Numbered from the stretch's first letter, positions 35,205 through 47,401 are shown. The stretch is DNA of 64,000 bases from Impatiens glandulifera (GCF_907164915.1 NC_061869.1:19941125-20005124), one strand, 5' to 3'. Numbers and translations are program-made. The notes: generated from the sequence alone by a model not told the origin.

Positions 35205-37899
35205 AATTCTCTGAGAACCCGTCCATTTGTCCTCTACTCAGCGCCAAAGCCAAATTTGTTTTTCTTTGTGGACTATTGAGAATCATAGTGAAAAGAATTG
35301 ACAGGAGAGTTGTGCATTGGAAAATTGAATTGTTAATTTTTCATTATAAGCTTTCTAGAATAGTGTGTAGAATGATTCTCCTTATTATAGTTTGTATATT
35401 TATTTATTGGAAGCAGCAGCTACTACACTCATATGAAATGAAGTCATGAAATTGGAATGCTTTGGAAATTAAAATAGTACTATAGTTAAGTATTTCATTA
35501 TCAATAAAATAGGTGAAGGTTGTGCTTGAAGGGGTATAGTTAAACTTGGGATTATAATTCAATTGTTTCTTTTTTTATTTTCTTTTTTTTGAATTTAAAA
35601 TATAGTACAATTCACATAACCAGAATTCAATTTTAGATATGATTCTTGAGCTTGAGCTACCTTAATTGGTGTCATCTGAAATTGGACTAAAATTTCATTT
35701 CTAACCCAATTAAGCATTGTCCAAGTGTTATAGCATGGTATATGACTAAATGAGCATACTTAATGTCATACATGGATATAAATCACAATTGTAAAATTTA
35801 AGTGGGGGTATAACACATATTTTTGTTAAAGAAATTCATTCATATATTTTTATTGTTGTTACAAGGAAATATACCGAGATTATAAAAAAAGTTAATAAAA
35901 TATTCATCTAAGGGCAAATTTGAGTTAGGATTAAAGTTGTCTCAAGTTCATTCAAAAAAATTTTTTTACTAAAATTGTGAAATGAGTAATGATAGAGAAC
36001 GAAATTTTTTTGACAAAATGTGAGTAATGATAGAGAACGAAAAAATTTTGACAAAATGTGTAGGGATTAATATGTCACCTTTTAAATGAATTGAAAATTT
36101 AATAGGAGAAAGAATTTTCAAATTTTCAATCTAATTAAAAATGACACGATCATTCCTTACGGATTCTTGTCAAAATTTTATCACTATCTTTCATTTCTCA
36201 ATGTGAAATAACCTCTTCATTTTATAATTTTTTAAAATTATTTTAATATTTATTTTTTTAATTCTCAAAAATAAATAAAAATATACACTGATTTACCCAT
36301 TCCATTTATAAATTTCCCAAAAATAATTTTCATCTTATCTCCAATGACTAGACAAAGTGATATTTACATAGATTTATCATTAATGTTAAAATACCATATG
36401 ATTTGTGTTTGACATGTGGATTGGGCATAGAGGAATCTCATGCAAACCTATTTATGTTTGTTGTTTCAATGTGGTGCGTGTAGGATATAAAACAAGGAAA
36501 ATAGAATAAATAATGAAGATGACTAATTTTATTATTTAATGGTGAATTGCAGTAGTTGTGTGCAAAAAAAAAAAAACTAACATCCAGCTTCTTTGAAAGA
36601 TTTTCAATTGGAAAAGGAGATAGTTAGTTGCTTGAAGCTAGTTTAGGTTTAAGTCGACACATTGAGGAAAGAAAACGAAGGGTCTTTTGTTCTTTCCATT
36701 AAAAAATACGTTTCGGGACGCACAAACAATCTCTTATCAATAATTAATTAGAAGCATATTTAAATTACTAGTTAAAAAAACAAAGTAATGGCAACTACAA
36801 TTCGATCACTAAAAATAAAATAAGAGCGCAATCTTTTGAAAAGGAAAAAACTGAACAAGTGAAATTCGACCGTGAGAAAGAAGGTGAAGTCGAATCGCAA
36901 TTTGATCCCTAAAAGATAAGCAAAACCGTAATCTTAAAAAGAAAAAAATATCATGTTAGGGTGCAGATAAAAACATAAATAAATTAGCACTCCTATAAAA
37001 TGTTATTATAGTTGTTGAATTTTATTACAAAATTATTTATATGAAAAACTTAATTTAATATGAAATAAAATTATAAGAATGTATTAGTCAAACAAATTGA
37101 AATTTCTAAAAAAAAAATCTTTAAAAGAAAGTTATAAGTTGAAAAAAGAAAGTTTAAAATTTTTTAAAGAAAAATAGTTAAGAATATTTAGATAAAAATA
37201 CATTAATAATTAAATAAATAATTATATTAATAAACTTTATGTTACATTGAATTAATAGTGTTAAATTTAAAATGTAGTAATTTATTTATATATTAAATAA
37301 ATTGAGACATTATATATATATATATTTTTATTTAAGTGGCCAAAATTAGCTCTCATAAACCTGTTTTATTTTCAAAGCTCACATTTTTTATACCAATTTA
37401 GAACCATTTAAATTAAAGTGTATAACATGATCAAAAATGTGAAAAATATTTAGTACAAAATTATTAATTATTTTTATTTAATTTTTATTTACATTATTTA
37501 AAATTTTAAAATACTTTAAAAAAGTATATTTATTCATTATGTATTATATTATATTTTATGTCTGGTTCAACCACCCAATTAAATTAGTCCTCACTTTCTA
37601 CAAAAATTTGAAAAAATAATTTTAAAAAATCAAATTTTTAACAATATCTTTTAAATATTTTTTATTTAATAATAAAAAAACTAAAATAATAAGTAATTTA
37701 ATAACTTACATAAAATAAATATCATTTAAAAATAATCATTTAATTATTTAAACAACTCAAATCAAACTATGAAAGCCCAAAAATAATCTGAATAATCCAT
37801 TATCAAAAAGAAGCTGGCCCCATTCTCTCTCTCTAGGGAATAGGCATTTTCATCATCTTGAATCTTGATTCACTTAAAATCTCTTCTTCTTTCTTAAAA
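35205..37899. other. Apyrase 3' flank and intergenic DNA
   Basis: Apyrase 3' UTR (probably ending before 35500) and AT-rich spacer. A short tandem duplication of about 45 bp ('GAGTAATGATAGAGAACGAAA') lies at 35975-36060. 37820-37835 has a CTCTCT tract just upstream of the DUF1666 gene, a common core-promoter feature in plants. No other gene is seen. Confidence 0.5.
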
Positions 37900-40800
37900 A
37901 TGTCGATCGATTGTAGTATGGGCAGTTCAAAGTTCTTATCTTGGTCGATGTTCAAGACCCACATTGATCAAGGGTTCTTACTAGAACCCATTTACAAAAT
38001 CATTATTACTTTTGCCAATTTATTTCTTCTTCTTCTTGGATTTCTCGTTAAACTCATCATCAGGTAAGTTGTAGTTTTTGCATTTCTTTCTTTTTTTTCT
38101 ATTTCAAAACTTTTAATTTCTTCTTTGGTTCTGTAATTTCCAGATTCTTGGTAGATCAAAATGATTTGGGTTATTCTGTTGATTTGGATCCTGGTGGGTT
38201 TAGTAAGACAGAGAGTTTTCGCTATTTCTTTGAGTTTCAGTTGCATGAACAAAAACAAGAACAACAAGAAGAAGATGATGAAGAGGTTGTTTTCATGGAG
38301 ACTAGAAATGAAATTTTTGACATCTTGGAAAAGCCTGAAAACATGGATTTTGATGTTCTTACAATTTCTTGTAATGAGGCACAATTTCCAGCTTCCCATG
38401 GAAATGAAACAAATGAACAAGATTTAATTCCTACGTTTGATGAAGACAGTGATTTGGATTTTCTCGAGAAAATCTCGGATTTGGTGGGGATGGAAGATAT
38501 TAACAAAGAAAAAACAGAGAAAAAGGAAGAACTTGGCCAAACTGACCAAGAAATTAGTATGGAGGGATTATTGGATGATGATGATGAAGAAGAAGAAACA
38601 TCATGTGGACAGGATCATAACCCATTTCAGAAATGGGAAGAAGAAGAAGAAGAAAAATCATGTGGACAAGATCAGAACCCATTTGAGAAATGGGAAATGG
38701 AAATCAAAGAAGATGTTTTTGAAGAAGAACAATCATGTGGACAAGATGAAAACCAAAACCCATTTCAGAAATGGGAATTTGAAGTTGAGAATGAAGTTTT
38801 TGAAGAAGAAGAAGAAGACATTTTAATGGAGCACAAAGAATTGATTGAGCAGATGAAAATGGAGGGTAAGAATGGTAGAGGTGGGGGGCTTCCCACAATC
38901 ATGGAAGATATGGAGATTCCTCTGAAAGTTGATGATGATTTTAAGCCATTGAAATTTGAAAAGAAGAAATTACAGTACAAAGATCATATGGAAGAGATTC
39001 ATAAGGTTTATAGAAGCTACTTGGAGAAGATGAAGAAACTTGATATTTTCAATTACCAAACTGTCCAAGCTATCAGTAAGTCATCACACTCTATAATCTC
39101 TTTTCTTAGCAAATTAAATTTTGTTTTTTTATCTAATTAAAATTATAATTTAATTACCTTTTCTTTTTTCAAAACCAATTTTTTTTTTCTAAACTATTGT
39201 CATTGTCCTGCCCATCAATTATTTGTAAAAAATACTATTAAAAAAACTACAAAATTTTTAATAGTCTCAAAATGTTGTGTTATTTCAGGAGTACATGAAT
39301 TATTATTAAAAGACATTTTTAGGAAAGCTCACTTTCCTCAAACCAATTAGTGTGGGGGACACATTTTATATTTTTGTCTTGATGTATATTTTGTCTACTT
39401 TGGAAACTTAAATACTTGCTTTTATGTTTTTATTTTTATTTTATTATTATAGATAATCCCTTTTTTTATTATTATTTGTTTTTGAAAAGGTTCATTTTTT
39501 TCTTATTAAATTAACTTATAAAGTAAAACATTGTCTTTTTAATTATTTATTTGCTTTTAAAATTGACAAAATTAGAAAAATAAAATAAGTTAATATTAAA
39601 TAATGAGAAAAAATAACCTACTAGGTTAACTTATAGAAAGAGTTTTCATATAAGATATCAAAGTTTTATTAAATTAAAGAAAGTAAATAGTGAAAAACAA
39701 CTTTACATAATATGGTAATAAATTATAAATAAAAAAAGTTTGATGTAAACATTTGGACATATTCAAAATTATTGATATGTGGGTATCCACCACCTTCTTT
39801 ACACCAACATGTTTTTAATTTTTATGACATTCTTTGGGGAGTGCATTTTTTCTATGGGTTGGGGTTTATTTAAAAAAACTTCCTTTAATATATAATAATA
39901 AAATATTTTTTTAATGAATGGTTTGAAACATGTTATTTAAGGGTAAATGAATCAAGTTATATTTAATTATATAAGGATTTACAAAATAATCCAACTAATT
40001 GTTTGGTTGAGATTTATTTAAATAAAATTTGATTAATTTAAAAGACTTGTGTGAAAATTGATAAAATTTTTTGGACAAAATTTTATTATTGAAAAAATAG
40101 GTTAGTTGAGATTTTAAATTACTATAATGTCTTTTATAAAAGTAGAAGTATTTTAGTTGATAAAGAGTGATTTAATAGTTAAAATAATAGTATTTTATAA
40201 TAGAGAGAATTTATAAAATAAAGGAGTAAATTTCTATAAAGATCTCAACAAACCCAATACAAATTATTGATTTGATTTTTGAAAAAATAGATTTTTAAAC
40301 TTATATTATTTTAATTTTTAAATAGATAGAAATTAGAAGATGAGAGAAGATATTAAATAAATGATATTATAGTATTTTGATGGATAAAATAAGTGATGTA
40401 AATGATGAAAAATATTATTAAAATAAATATACAATATCAAACCAACTTAAAATGTATTTTAATATTTTGGGTTTTAAATTAAGTGATTTGATTAAGAGAT
40501 TAATGAAATGTTGTATAATTATGTTTAATTAAAAAAAATAGCCTTTTATTCTTCTTATATATTTACATTCTTACCATTTGTCATATTAATTAGGTTTTCT
40601 TAGAATGAAGGATCCCTCCCGCCATATTTTACCATATTTGAAATCATCATCATCAACAGCTTTCACAATTAAATCCCTAATCAGTCCTAGCCGTTGGCCA
40701 TTCAAGCTACAAAGAATCTATTCTGATCCAACCATAAAATCAATGGCCAAACTTAACCGTGACCTTGAAACAGTTTACGTTAGCCAGACATGTCTTTCAT

Positions 40801-41538
40801 GGGAAATCCTTAAATGGCAGTATCAAAAAGCCAACAACAATCTTTTGAACATCGACATCGACAACCACAAAACTTACAATCAATCAGCCTGCGAGTTTCA
40901 ACAGTTTCAAGTTCTCCTCCAAAGGTTTTTGGAGAATGAACCTTTTCAAGGCCCGAGAATTCAATACTATGCTAGACAAAGTTCTTCCATTCGTGCCATT
41001 CTACATGTTCCTTTAATCAAAGGTATTGAAAATGTGTTGAATTCGAATCACTTAAATTGAAGGTTTACTTATTTATTTGTTTATTGTTATAGAGGATTGT
41101 TTGAATGAGAAGATGAAACATAGTGGAGGAGAATGTAGTAGGGTATGTATTGGAAAGTTAATCGATATCATGGAGGAAACAATGCGTGTTTTCTGGGAAT
41201 TCATTAGAACAGATAAGGATATGAACTTGAATCATGATCAAAGCCGAGTTGAGTTGAACAATACACTTCAGAAGAAGAACAGGAGATTGAGGGATATAGT
41301 GAGGAGCAGGAAATGTATAGTGAAGAAGTTTCAAAAGCAGAAATGTTTAGAAGGAAGATTAGTTGATTGTATTCAGCTTTCAGCGCAGGTCGAGTTGAAG
41401 ATGGTGGGAAGGGTTCTAGCCATGTCTAATGGATTAACTATTGATCAATTGGCTTGGTGTCAAAAGAAGCTGAATAAGGTTAATTTTATCAATGGAAAGA
41501 TTCATTTAGAACCCACATTTTGGTTATTTCCTGCTTAG
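37900..41538 (+). CDS. DUF1666 family protein
   Basis: Plant family of unknown biochemical function. Exons 37900-38063, 38144-39075, 40594-41022 and 41093-41538, all GT-AG and in phase, 656 aa. The start is the first in-frame ATG (MSIDCSMGSS). A membrane segment lies at residues 34-54 (IIITFANLFLLLLGFLVKLII). Residues about 95-280 are very acidic, with three copies of SCGQD-NPF-KWE (about 208-219, 227-238, 252-265). The conserved part starts with ELIEQMKME and GLPTI, continues with MKKLDIFNYQTVQAIS across intron 2 and reaches DLETVYVSQTCLSWEIL, EFQQFQVLLQRFLENEPFQGPR and WEFIRTDKD. The exon 3 acceptor was set at 40593: using the later AG at 40603 would give an immediate stop, while 40593 keeps the family sequence. 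Intron 2 is 1.5 kb and AT-rich. Confidence 0.92.
39990..40540. other. Possible MITE remnants in intron 2 of the DUF1666 gene
   Basis: AATTGTTTGGTTGAGATTTA (about 39998) is roughly the inverse of ATAAAGATCTCAACAAACCCAAT (about 40236). The stretch 40430-40540 resembles the interior of the Tourist-like MITE at 27228-27444 ('AAGTGATTTGATTAAGAGATTAATGAAATG'). No target duplication was established. Confidence 0.3.
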
Positions 41539-41924
41539 AACATAACCTGTATTATGGGTTGCAGTTGTATATATTAACTCACTGCAGTAGCTTTACATTT
41601 CCTCTTTTTCTTTAATGAAGTCTTTGAAGGAAATGGTTGGTTGGGTTACTTATTATGTGATTTCCTTTGAATCTTTGATTTTCACACCACTTTTAGTTTA
41701 ATATAGTCAAATTAGACATCTATAATAATTTATTTGAAAACACTTGGTTAAGTATGTCATTTGAATATTGATATAGATTAGGGTTCGATTTCATCGGAAA
41801 ACGTTGAAGTAGGAACATAGCTACATTGTCGGACTAATTTTCCTTAATTCAAAAATAAATAATAAAAAATATATAAAAAGATATAAATTAGATAATATTA
41901 TTGAAGATGACTTAATTATACATA

Positions 41925-41934
41925 TATTTATGTA
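41925..41934. repeat. Target duplication, left copy, of the MULE composite
   Basis: TATTTATGTA, repeated exactly at 47392-47401. A 10-bp duplication lies in the 8-11 bp range of Mutator-like elements and fixes the outer ends of the 5457-bp insertion. Confidence 0.9.
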
Positions 41935-42467
41935 GAGGCGTGATACGGGAAACGAAACTGGGGAACGAATCCCTCAGCGAATCCTAGTGGCAGGACACGT
42001 AGGATAAAAAATAATTTTTTGTTTTGTTTTTTTTCCACGTAGGATAATTCCCCATCATTTTAAACCCTCTCATTTCCTCTTAAACTTTATCTCTCTTCAA
42101 TCTATCTCCTCTCAAAGCTCAAACGGCAACGACCTCTCATCTCCGCTCAAAGCTCAAACTGCATTTCATCTCCGCTAAAACCCTCTCTCTCTTCAATCTA
42201 TCTCCGCTCAAACCCTAACTCTAAGTATCTACTGCTATTCAAACAAAATCCACTCAAACCCTAATCCTAAGTATCTGCTGATCTTCAAACGAAATCTACT
42301 CAAACACTAATCCTAAATATCTGATGCTCTTCAAACGGTATCCGCTCATCAGCTTCTTTTTCAAACGTTAATCAACTTCTTCTTCTTGAAACGTTATTCA
42401 ACTTCTTCTTCTCCTATCTATAAAATGTTTTGTTACTAATTAGCATTTGGTTATTGTTACAGTAAGT

Positions 42468-42946
42468 ATGTCAACAATGACAGAGAAGAACAGTAAGACT
42501 TTAGGTAAAAGGAAATCTTCAGATAGAGATGAAAGGTAATATGAACTTATCGTTGTTGTACTGTTTTCATATACTATGTTGTCCATTGTTGATAAATATT
42601 AAGCTTAAACTGTTAATATTTTGTTGTATTGTGTGTTAGACTATGTTGTCATGTGTTTTTAGTTATGTTGTCCTGTGTTTTTAGTTATGTTGTCCTGTCG
42701 ATTACAATAATAGTGTCTTCTTTTTTATTTTGCAGAAAATTTAGTGGGGTGGTATATAACAGGAAGATTATCAAGAAGAATGTTGCTCGCTCTAACCCCC
42801 TACTAGTGCTTGCGAAGGCTGCTTCTAAATCCAAGACCACAACTCCATCAAAAACAATACAACCTGAGTCTAAGAATTATCGGATGAACTTAACATACAA
42901 GACCATAAAGTTGTATAAAACCAAATTATCCGAAACATTAATGTAA
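42468..42946 (+). CDS. Small two-exon ORF in MULE block A, copy 1
   Basis: ATG at 42468. Exon 1 is 42468-42535 (ends AG before GTAATA), intron 42536-42735 (ends TTTTGCAG), exon 2 42736-42946. The joined frame encodes about 92 aa, Lys-rich (MTEKNSKTLGKRKSSDRDER, then VVYNRKIIKKNVARS). An upstream acceptor (TTATTGTTACAG, 42451-42462) suggests a further 5' non-coding exon. I do not recognise the protein. It may be a captured host gene fragment, as in Pack-MULEs, or element-specific. Expression is unknown. Confidence 0.45.
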
Positions 42947-43139
42947 TGGTTTCATGTTAGTAGAATTAAAACATTTACTTGTTGTGAAGCAACAATTTGT
43001 ACTTAACGCTTTAATGTGAAACAACAAATCGTACTTAACAATTACTTGTTGTAGAAATACAATATTTATATACTCAGGACAACATAATAATAAACACATG
43101 ACAACATATTACAAAATAAAGTATAACATGGTATAAGAC

Positions 43140-43249
43140 ACGGGACAACATAGTATAAGACAAATGACGACATAATTTTCGACACTAACGACATCCCAAC
43201 CTTTGGAATTTTGTCTTCGGTACATTGTGATGGTGCTTCATCCATAGGG
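43140..43249 (-). pseudogene. FAR1-like exon fragment in MULE block A, copy 1
   Basis: Minus-strand exon-like segment after an acceptor (TGTGTAG). It reads PMDEAPSQCTEDKIPKVGMS. The PKVGM stretch resembles the start of the FAR1 DNA-binding domain found in FAR1-type MULE transposases (P-VGM-F-S). It stops after about 35 codons. Identical copy at 45873-45982. Confidence 0.45.
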
Positions 43250-43390
43250 CTACACAAGAATACAAAAAAGAGAAATCAACACAAATAATACATGACAACA
43301 CATGAACAACTTATTACAATAATACCGGACAACATATTGGATAAAACACATGAAAATATAGTTTAAAACACGGAACAACATATTACAATA

Positions 43391-44667
43391 GGGAAATGAT
43401 ATAGGGAACGAATTGGGGGAACGAAATCTTGAGCGAAGCCACCTGGCATGCCATGGAGGAAAGAGAAAAAATTACATTTTCTCTTTCTAGCAAACTCTCA
43501 TCTCCCGCTTATTATTAAACAAAACCCTCATTCTTCTTATTCTTCCATTTTCTTCACCCTCGTCGGCACGTTGTTTATCATCTTCTCCTTCCATTCTTTA
43601 GATTCGTCTTCATCCTCTCCGTTTAGCTTCTTCTCATTCCGTTCTTTAGATTCGTCTTCATCCTCGTCGTGGCACTTCTTACTGTTCTTTTGTTCGTTTG
43701 AATAGATCACTACTTTTGGAGATCTGCGTTTTGTTTAGATTCGTCTTCGTCACTGTCCGACTGTCCGTTTAGTTTCTTCTTCTAATGGTATATCTTCTCT
43801 GCCATCATACTTTACTTTTTTCATTGTTTTATTGTTCTTCTGTTTGTTTCAATAGATTCACGTTTTCTGTTATTTTGTGATTGTTATGAGTAGGAATCAA
43901 CAATCGGGGACATAAATAGGTATATCTTTTTGTTATTTATGTATCTAGACTGTTAATATTATGTTGTTTTCAAGAACCTGTATAAAATTGTTAATATTTT
44001 TGTTGGCTTGTGTTGTCCTCTGTTTTGTTCTATGTTGTTCCGTGTCTTAAACTATGATGTCCCGTGTCTTAAATTATGTTGTCCCGTGTAAATATTTAAG
44101 TTGCTTGAAATGTTAATATTCTGATGTCATTTGTGTTATTGTAATATGTTGTTCTGTGTTTTAAACTAATTTTTTTTTTTGCGTTTTCATGCGTTTTATC
44201 CAATATGTCTTTCTGCATTTTATCCAATACGTTGTCATGTATTACTATAATATGTTGTTCATGTGTTGTCATGTATTCTTTGTGTTGATTTCTTTTTTTG
44301 TCTTATGTAGCCCTATGGATGAACCATCATCACCTTGTAACGAAGACAAAATTCCCAAGGTTGGGATGTCGTTTATTTCTAAAAATAACCTACCAACAAC
44401 TGGGGACATAAATAGGTATATCTTTTTGTTGTTTATGTAGTTAGACTGTTAATATTCTGTTGCCTTTAAAAACCTGTGTAAATTTTTTAATATTTTTGTT
44501 GTCTTGTGTTGTCCTCTGTTTTGTTTTATGTTGTCCCGTGTCTTAAACTATGATGTCTCGTGTCCTAAACTAAGTTGTCCTGTATTTTTATACACTGGTG
44601 TCATGTGTTGTAAATATTTAAGTTACTCGAAATGTTAATATTCTATTGTCAGTTGTATTATTGTAAT
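43391..44667 (+). mobile_element. MULE block B, inverted copy
   Basis: Starts with the right terminal sequence of the element (GGGAAATGATATAGGG) and is the exact-looking inverse of 46115-47391. It holds two tandem copies, about 495 bp apart, of a segment ending GGGGACATAAATAG followed by an intron-like GTATATCTTTTTGTT (43905 and 44400). The FAR1-like exon 44311-44415 (PMDEPSSPCNEDKIPKVGMS) is bounded by AG and GT. Many copies of a degenerate 'TATGTTGTCCCGTGTCTTAAAC' repeat fill the rest. Confidence 0.75.
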
Positions 44668-45200
44668 GAGGCGTGATACGGGAAACGAAACTGGGGAACG
44701 AATCCCTCAGCGAATCCTAGTGGCAGGACACGTAGGATAAAAAATAATTTTTTGTTTTGTTTTTTTTCCACGTAGGATAATTCCCCATCATTTTAAACCC
44801 TCTCATTTCCTCTTAAACTTTATCTCTCTTCAATCTATCTCCTCTCAAAGCTCAAACGGCAACGACCTCTCATCTCCGCTCAAAGCTCAAACTGCATTTC
44901 ATCTCCGCTAAAACCCTCTCTCTCTTCAATCTATCTCCGCTCAAACCCTAACTCTAAGTATCTACTGCTATTCAAACAAAATCCACTCAAACCCTAATCC
45001 TAAGTATCTGCTGATCTTCAAACGAAATCTACTCAAACACTAATCCTAAATATCTGATGCTCTTCAAACGGTATCCGCTCATCAGCTTCTTTTTCAAACG
45101 TTAATCAACTTCTTCTTCTTGAAACGTTATTCAACTTCTTCTTCTCCTATCTATAAAATGTTTTGTTACTAATTAGCATTTGGTTATTGTTACAGTAAGT

Positions 45201-45679
45201 ATGTCAACAATGACAGAGAAGAACAGTAAGACTTTAGGTAAAAGGAAATCTTCAGATAGAGATGAAAGGTAATATGAACTTATCGTTGTTGTACTGTTTT
45301 CATATACTATGTTGTCCATTGTTGATAAATATTAAGCTTAAACTGTTAATATTTTGTTGTATTGTGTGTTAGACTATGTTGTCATGTGTTTTTAGTTATG
45401 TTGTCCTGTGTTTTTAGTTATGTTGTCCTGTCGATTACAATAATAGTGTCTTCTTTTTTATTTTGCAGAAAATTTAGTGGGGTGGTATATAACAGGAAGA
45501 TTATCAAGAAGAATGTTGCTCGCTCTAACCCCCTACTAGTGCTTGCGAAGGCTGCTTCTAAATCCAAGACCACAACTCCATCAAAAACAATACAACCTGA
45601 GTCTAAGAATTATCGGATGAACTTAACATACAAGACCATAAAGTTGTATAAAACCAAATTATCCGAAACATTAATGTAA
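45201..45679 (+). CDS. Small two-exon ORF in MULE block A, copy 2
   Basis: Same as the ORF at 42468-42946, shifted by 2733 bp with no difference seen. Exons 45201-45268 and 45469-45679. About 92 aa, Lys-rich, not recognised. Confidence 0.45.
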
Positions 45680-46366
45680 TGGTTTCATGTTAGTAGAATT
45701 AAAACATTTACTTGTTGTGAAGCAACAATTTGTACTTAACGCTTTAATGTGAAACAACAAATCGTACTTAACAATTACTTGTTGTAGAAATACAATATTT
45801 ATATACTCAGGACAACATAATAATAAACACATGACAACATATTACAAAATAAAGTATAACATGGTATAAGACACGGGACAACATAGTATAAGACAAATGA
45901 CGACATAATTTTCGACACTAACGACATCCCAACCTTTGGAATTTTGTCTTCGGTACATTGTGATGGTGCTTCATCCATAGGGCTACACAAGAATACAAAA
46001 AAGAGAAATCAACACAAATAATACATGACAACACATGAACAACTTATTACAATAATACCGGACAACATATTGGATAAAACACATGAAAATATAGTTTAAA
46101 ACACGGAACAACATATTACAATAATACAACTGACAATAGAATATTAACATTTCGAGTAACTTAAATATTTACAACACATGACACCAGTGTATAAAAATAC
46201 AGGACAACTTAGTTTAGGACACGAGACATCATAGTTTAAGACACGGGACAACATAAAATAAAACAGAGGACAACACAAGACAACAAAAATATTAAAAAAT
46301 TTACACAGGTTTTTAAAGGCAACAGAATATTAACAGTCTAACTACATAAACAACAAAAAGATATAC

Positions 46367-46471
46367 CTATTTATGTCCCCAGTTGTTGGTAGGTTATTTT
46401 TAGAAATAAACGACATCCCAACCTTGGGAATTTTGTCTTCGTTACAAGGTGATGATGGTTCATCCATAGGG
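46367..46471 (-). pseudogene. FAR1-like exon fragment in inverted B
   Basis: Mirror copy of 44311-44415: PMDEPSSPCNEDKIPKVGMS then FISKNNLPTTGDINR, bounded by AG and GTATATC. A remnant of the N-terminus of a FAR1-type transposase. No downstream zinc-finger or DDE part is present. Confidence 0.45.
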
Positions 46472-47401
46472 CTACATAAGACAAAAAAAGAAATCAACAC
46501 AAAGAATACATGACAACACATGAACAACATATTATAGTAATACATGACAACGTATTGGATAAAATGCAGAAAGACATATTGGATAAAACGCATGAAAACG
46601 CAAAAAAAAAAATTAGTTTAAAACACAGAACAACATATTACAATAACACAAATGACATCAGAATATTAACATTTCAAGCAACTTAAATATTTACACGGGA
46701 CAACATAATTTAAGACACGGGACATCATAGTTTAAGACACGGAACAACATAGAACAAAACAGAGGACAACACAAGCCAACAAAAATATTAACAATTTTAT
46801 ACAGGTTCTTGAAAACAACATAATATTAACAGTCTAGATACATAAATAACAAAAAGATATACCTATTTATGTCCCCGATTGTTGATTCCTACTCATAACA
46901 ATCACAAAATAACAGAAAACGTGAATCTATTGAAACAAACAGAAGAACAATAAAACAATGAAAAAAGTAAAGTATGATGGCAGAGAAGATATACCATTAG
47001 AAGAAGAAACTAAACGGACAGTCGGACAGTGACGAAGACGAATCTAAACAAAACGCAGATCTCCAAAAGTAGTGATCTATTCAAACGAACAAAAGAACAG
47101 TAAGAAGTGCCACGACGAGGATGAAGACGAATCTAAAGAACGGAATGAGAAGAAGCTAAACGGAGAGGATGAAGACGAATCTAAAGAATGGAAGGAGAAG
47201 ATGATAAACAACGTGCCGACGAGGGTGAAGAAAATGGAAGAATAAGAAGAATGAGGGTTTTGTTTAATAATAAGCGGGAGATGAGAGTTTGCTAGAAAGA
47301 GAAAATGTAATTTTTTCTCTTTCCTCCATGGCATGCCAGGTGGCTTCGCTCAAGATTTCGTTCCCCCAATTCGTTCCCTATATCATTTCCCTATTTATGT
47401 A

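Larger units (their letters stand above)
41935..47391. mobile_element. Mutator-like (MULE) composite element: A + B + A + inverted B
   Basis: Outer ends are related inverted repeats of about 65 bp: left GTGATACGGGAAACGAAACTGG, right (complement) ATGATATAGGGAACGAATTGG, both continuing with GGGGAACGAA and GCGAA. TSD is TATTTATGTA. Block A occurs at 41935-43390 and again, apparently identical, at 44668-46123 (shift 2733). Block B occurs at 43391-44667 and, as its inverse, at 46115-47391. A complete element is A plus inverted B (44668-47391, 2.72 kb). The 9-bp ATTACAATA at 43382-43390 and 46115-46123 fits an internal target duplication. See findings for the self-insertion and inversion model. Confidence 0.85.
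44668..47391. mobile_element. Structurally complete MULE unit (A + inverted B), 2.72 kb
   Basis: Both terminal repeats are present. The small two-exon ORF lies on plus (45201-45679). FAR1-like exon fragments lie on minus (45873-45982; 46367-46471). No full transposase is encoded (no MULE catalytic domain seen), so it is non-autonomous and must move with help from another copy. Confidence 0.7.

Noticed and set aside
38237..38980. Ser-rich antisense frames
   Set aside because: Shadows of the Glu-rich exon 2 of the DUF1666 gene.
40604..40610. AG at 40602-40603 as acceptor of DUF1666 exon 3
   Set aside because: It puts the reading into an immediate stop; the acceptor ten bases upstream keeps the conserved sequence in phase.
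43448..43705. Ser/Phe-rich 85-codon frame (and mirror copy 47077-47334)
   Set aside because: Low-complexity CTTC-rich leader sequence of the MULE next to its terminal repeat; no recognisable domain.
41935..46123. Direct repeats of about 1.46 kb taken as LTRs of a retrotransposon
   Set aside because: The repeats do not begin TG and end CA, the outer duplication is 10 bp, and the true ends are related inverted repeats; a MULE explains it better.
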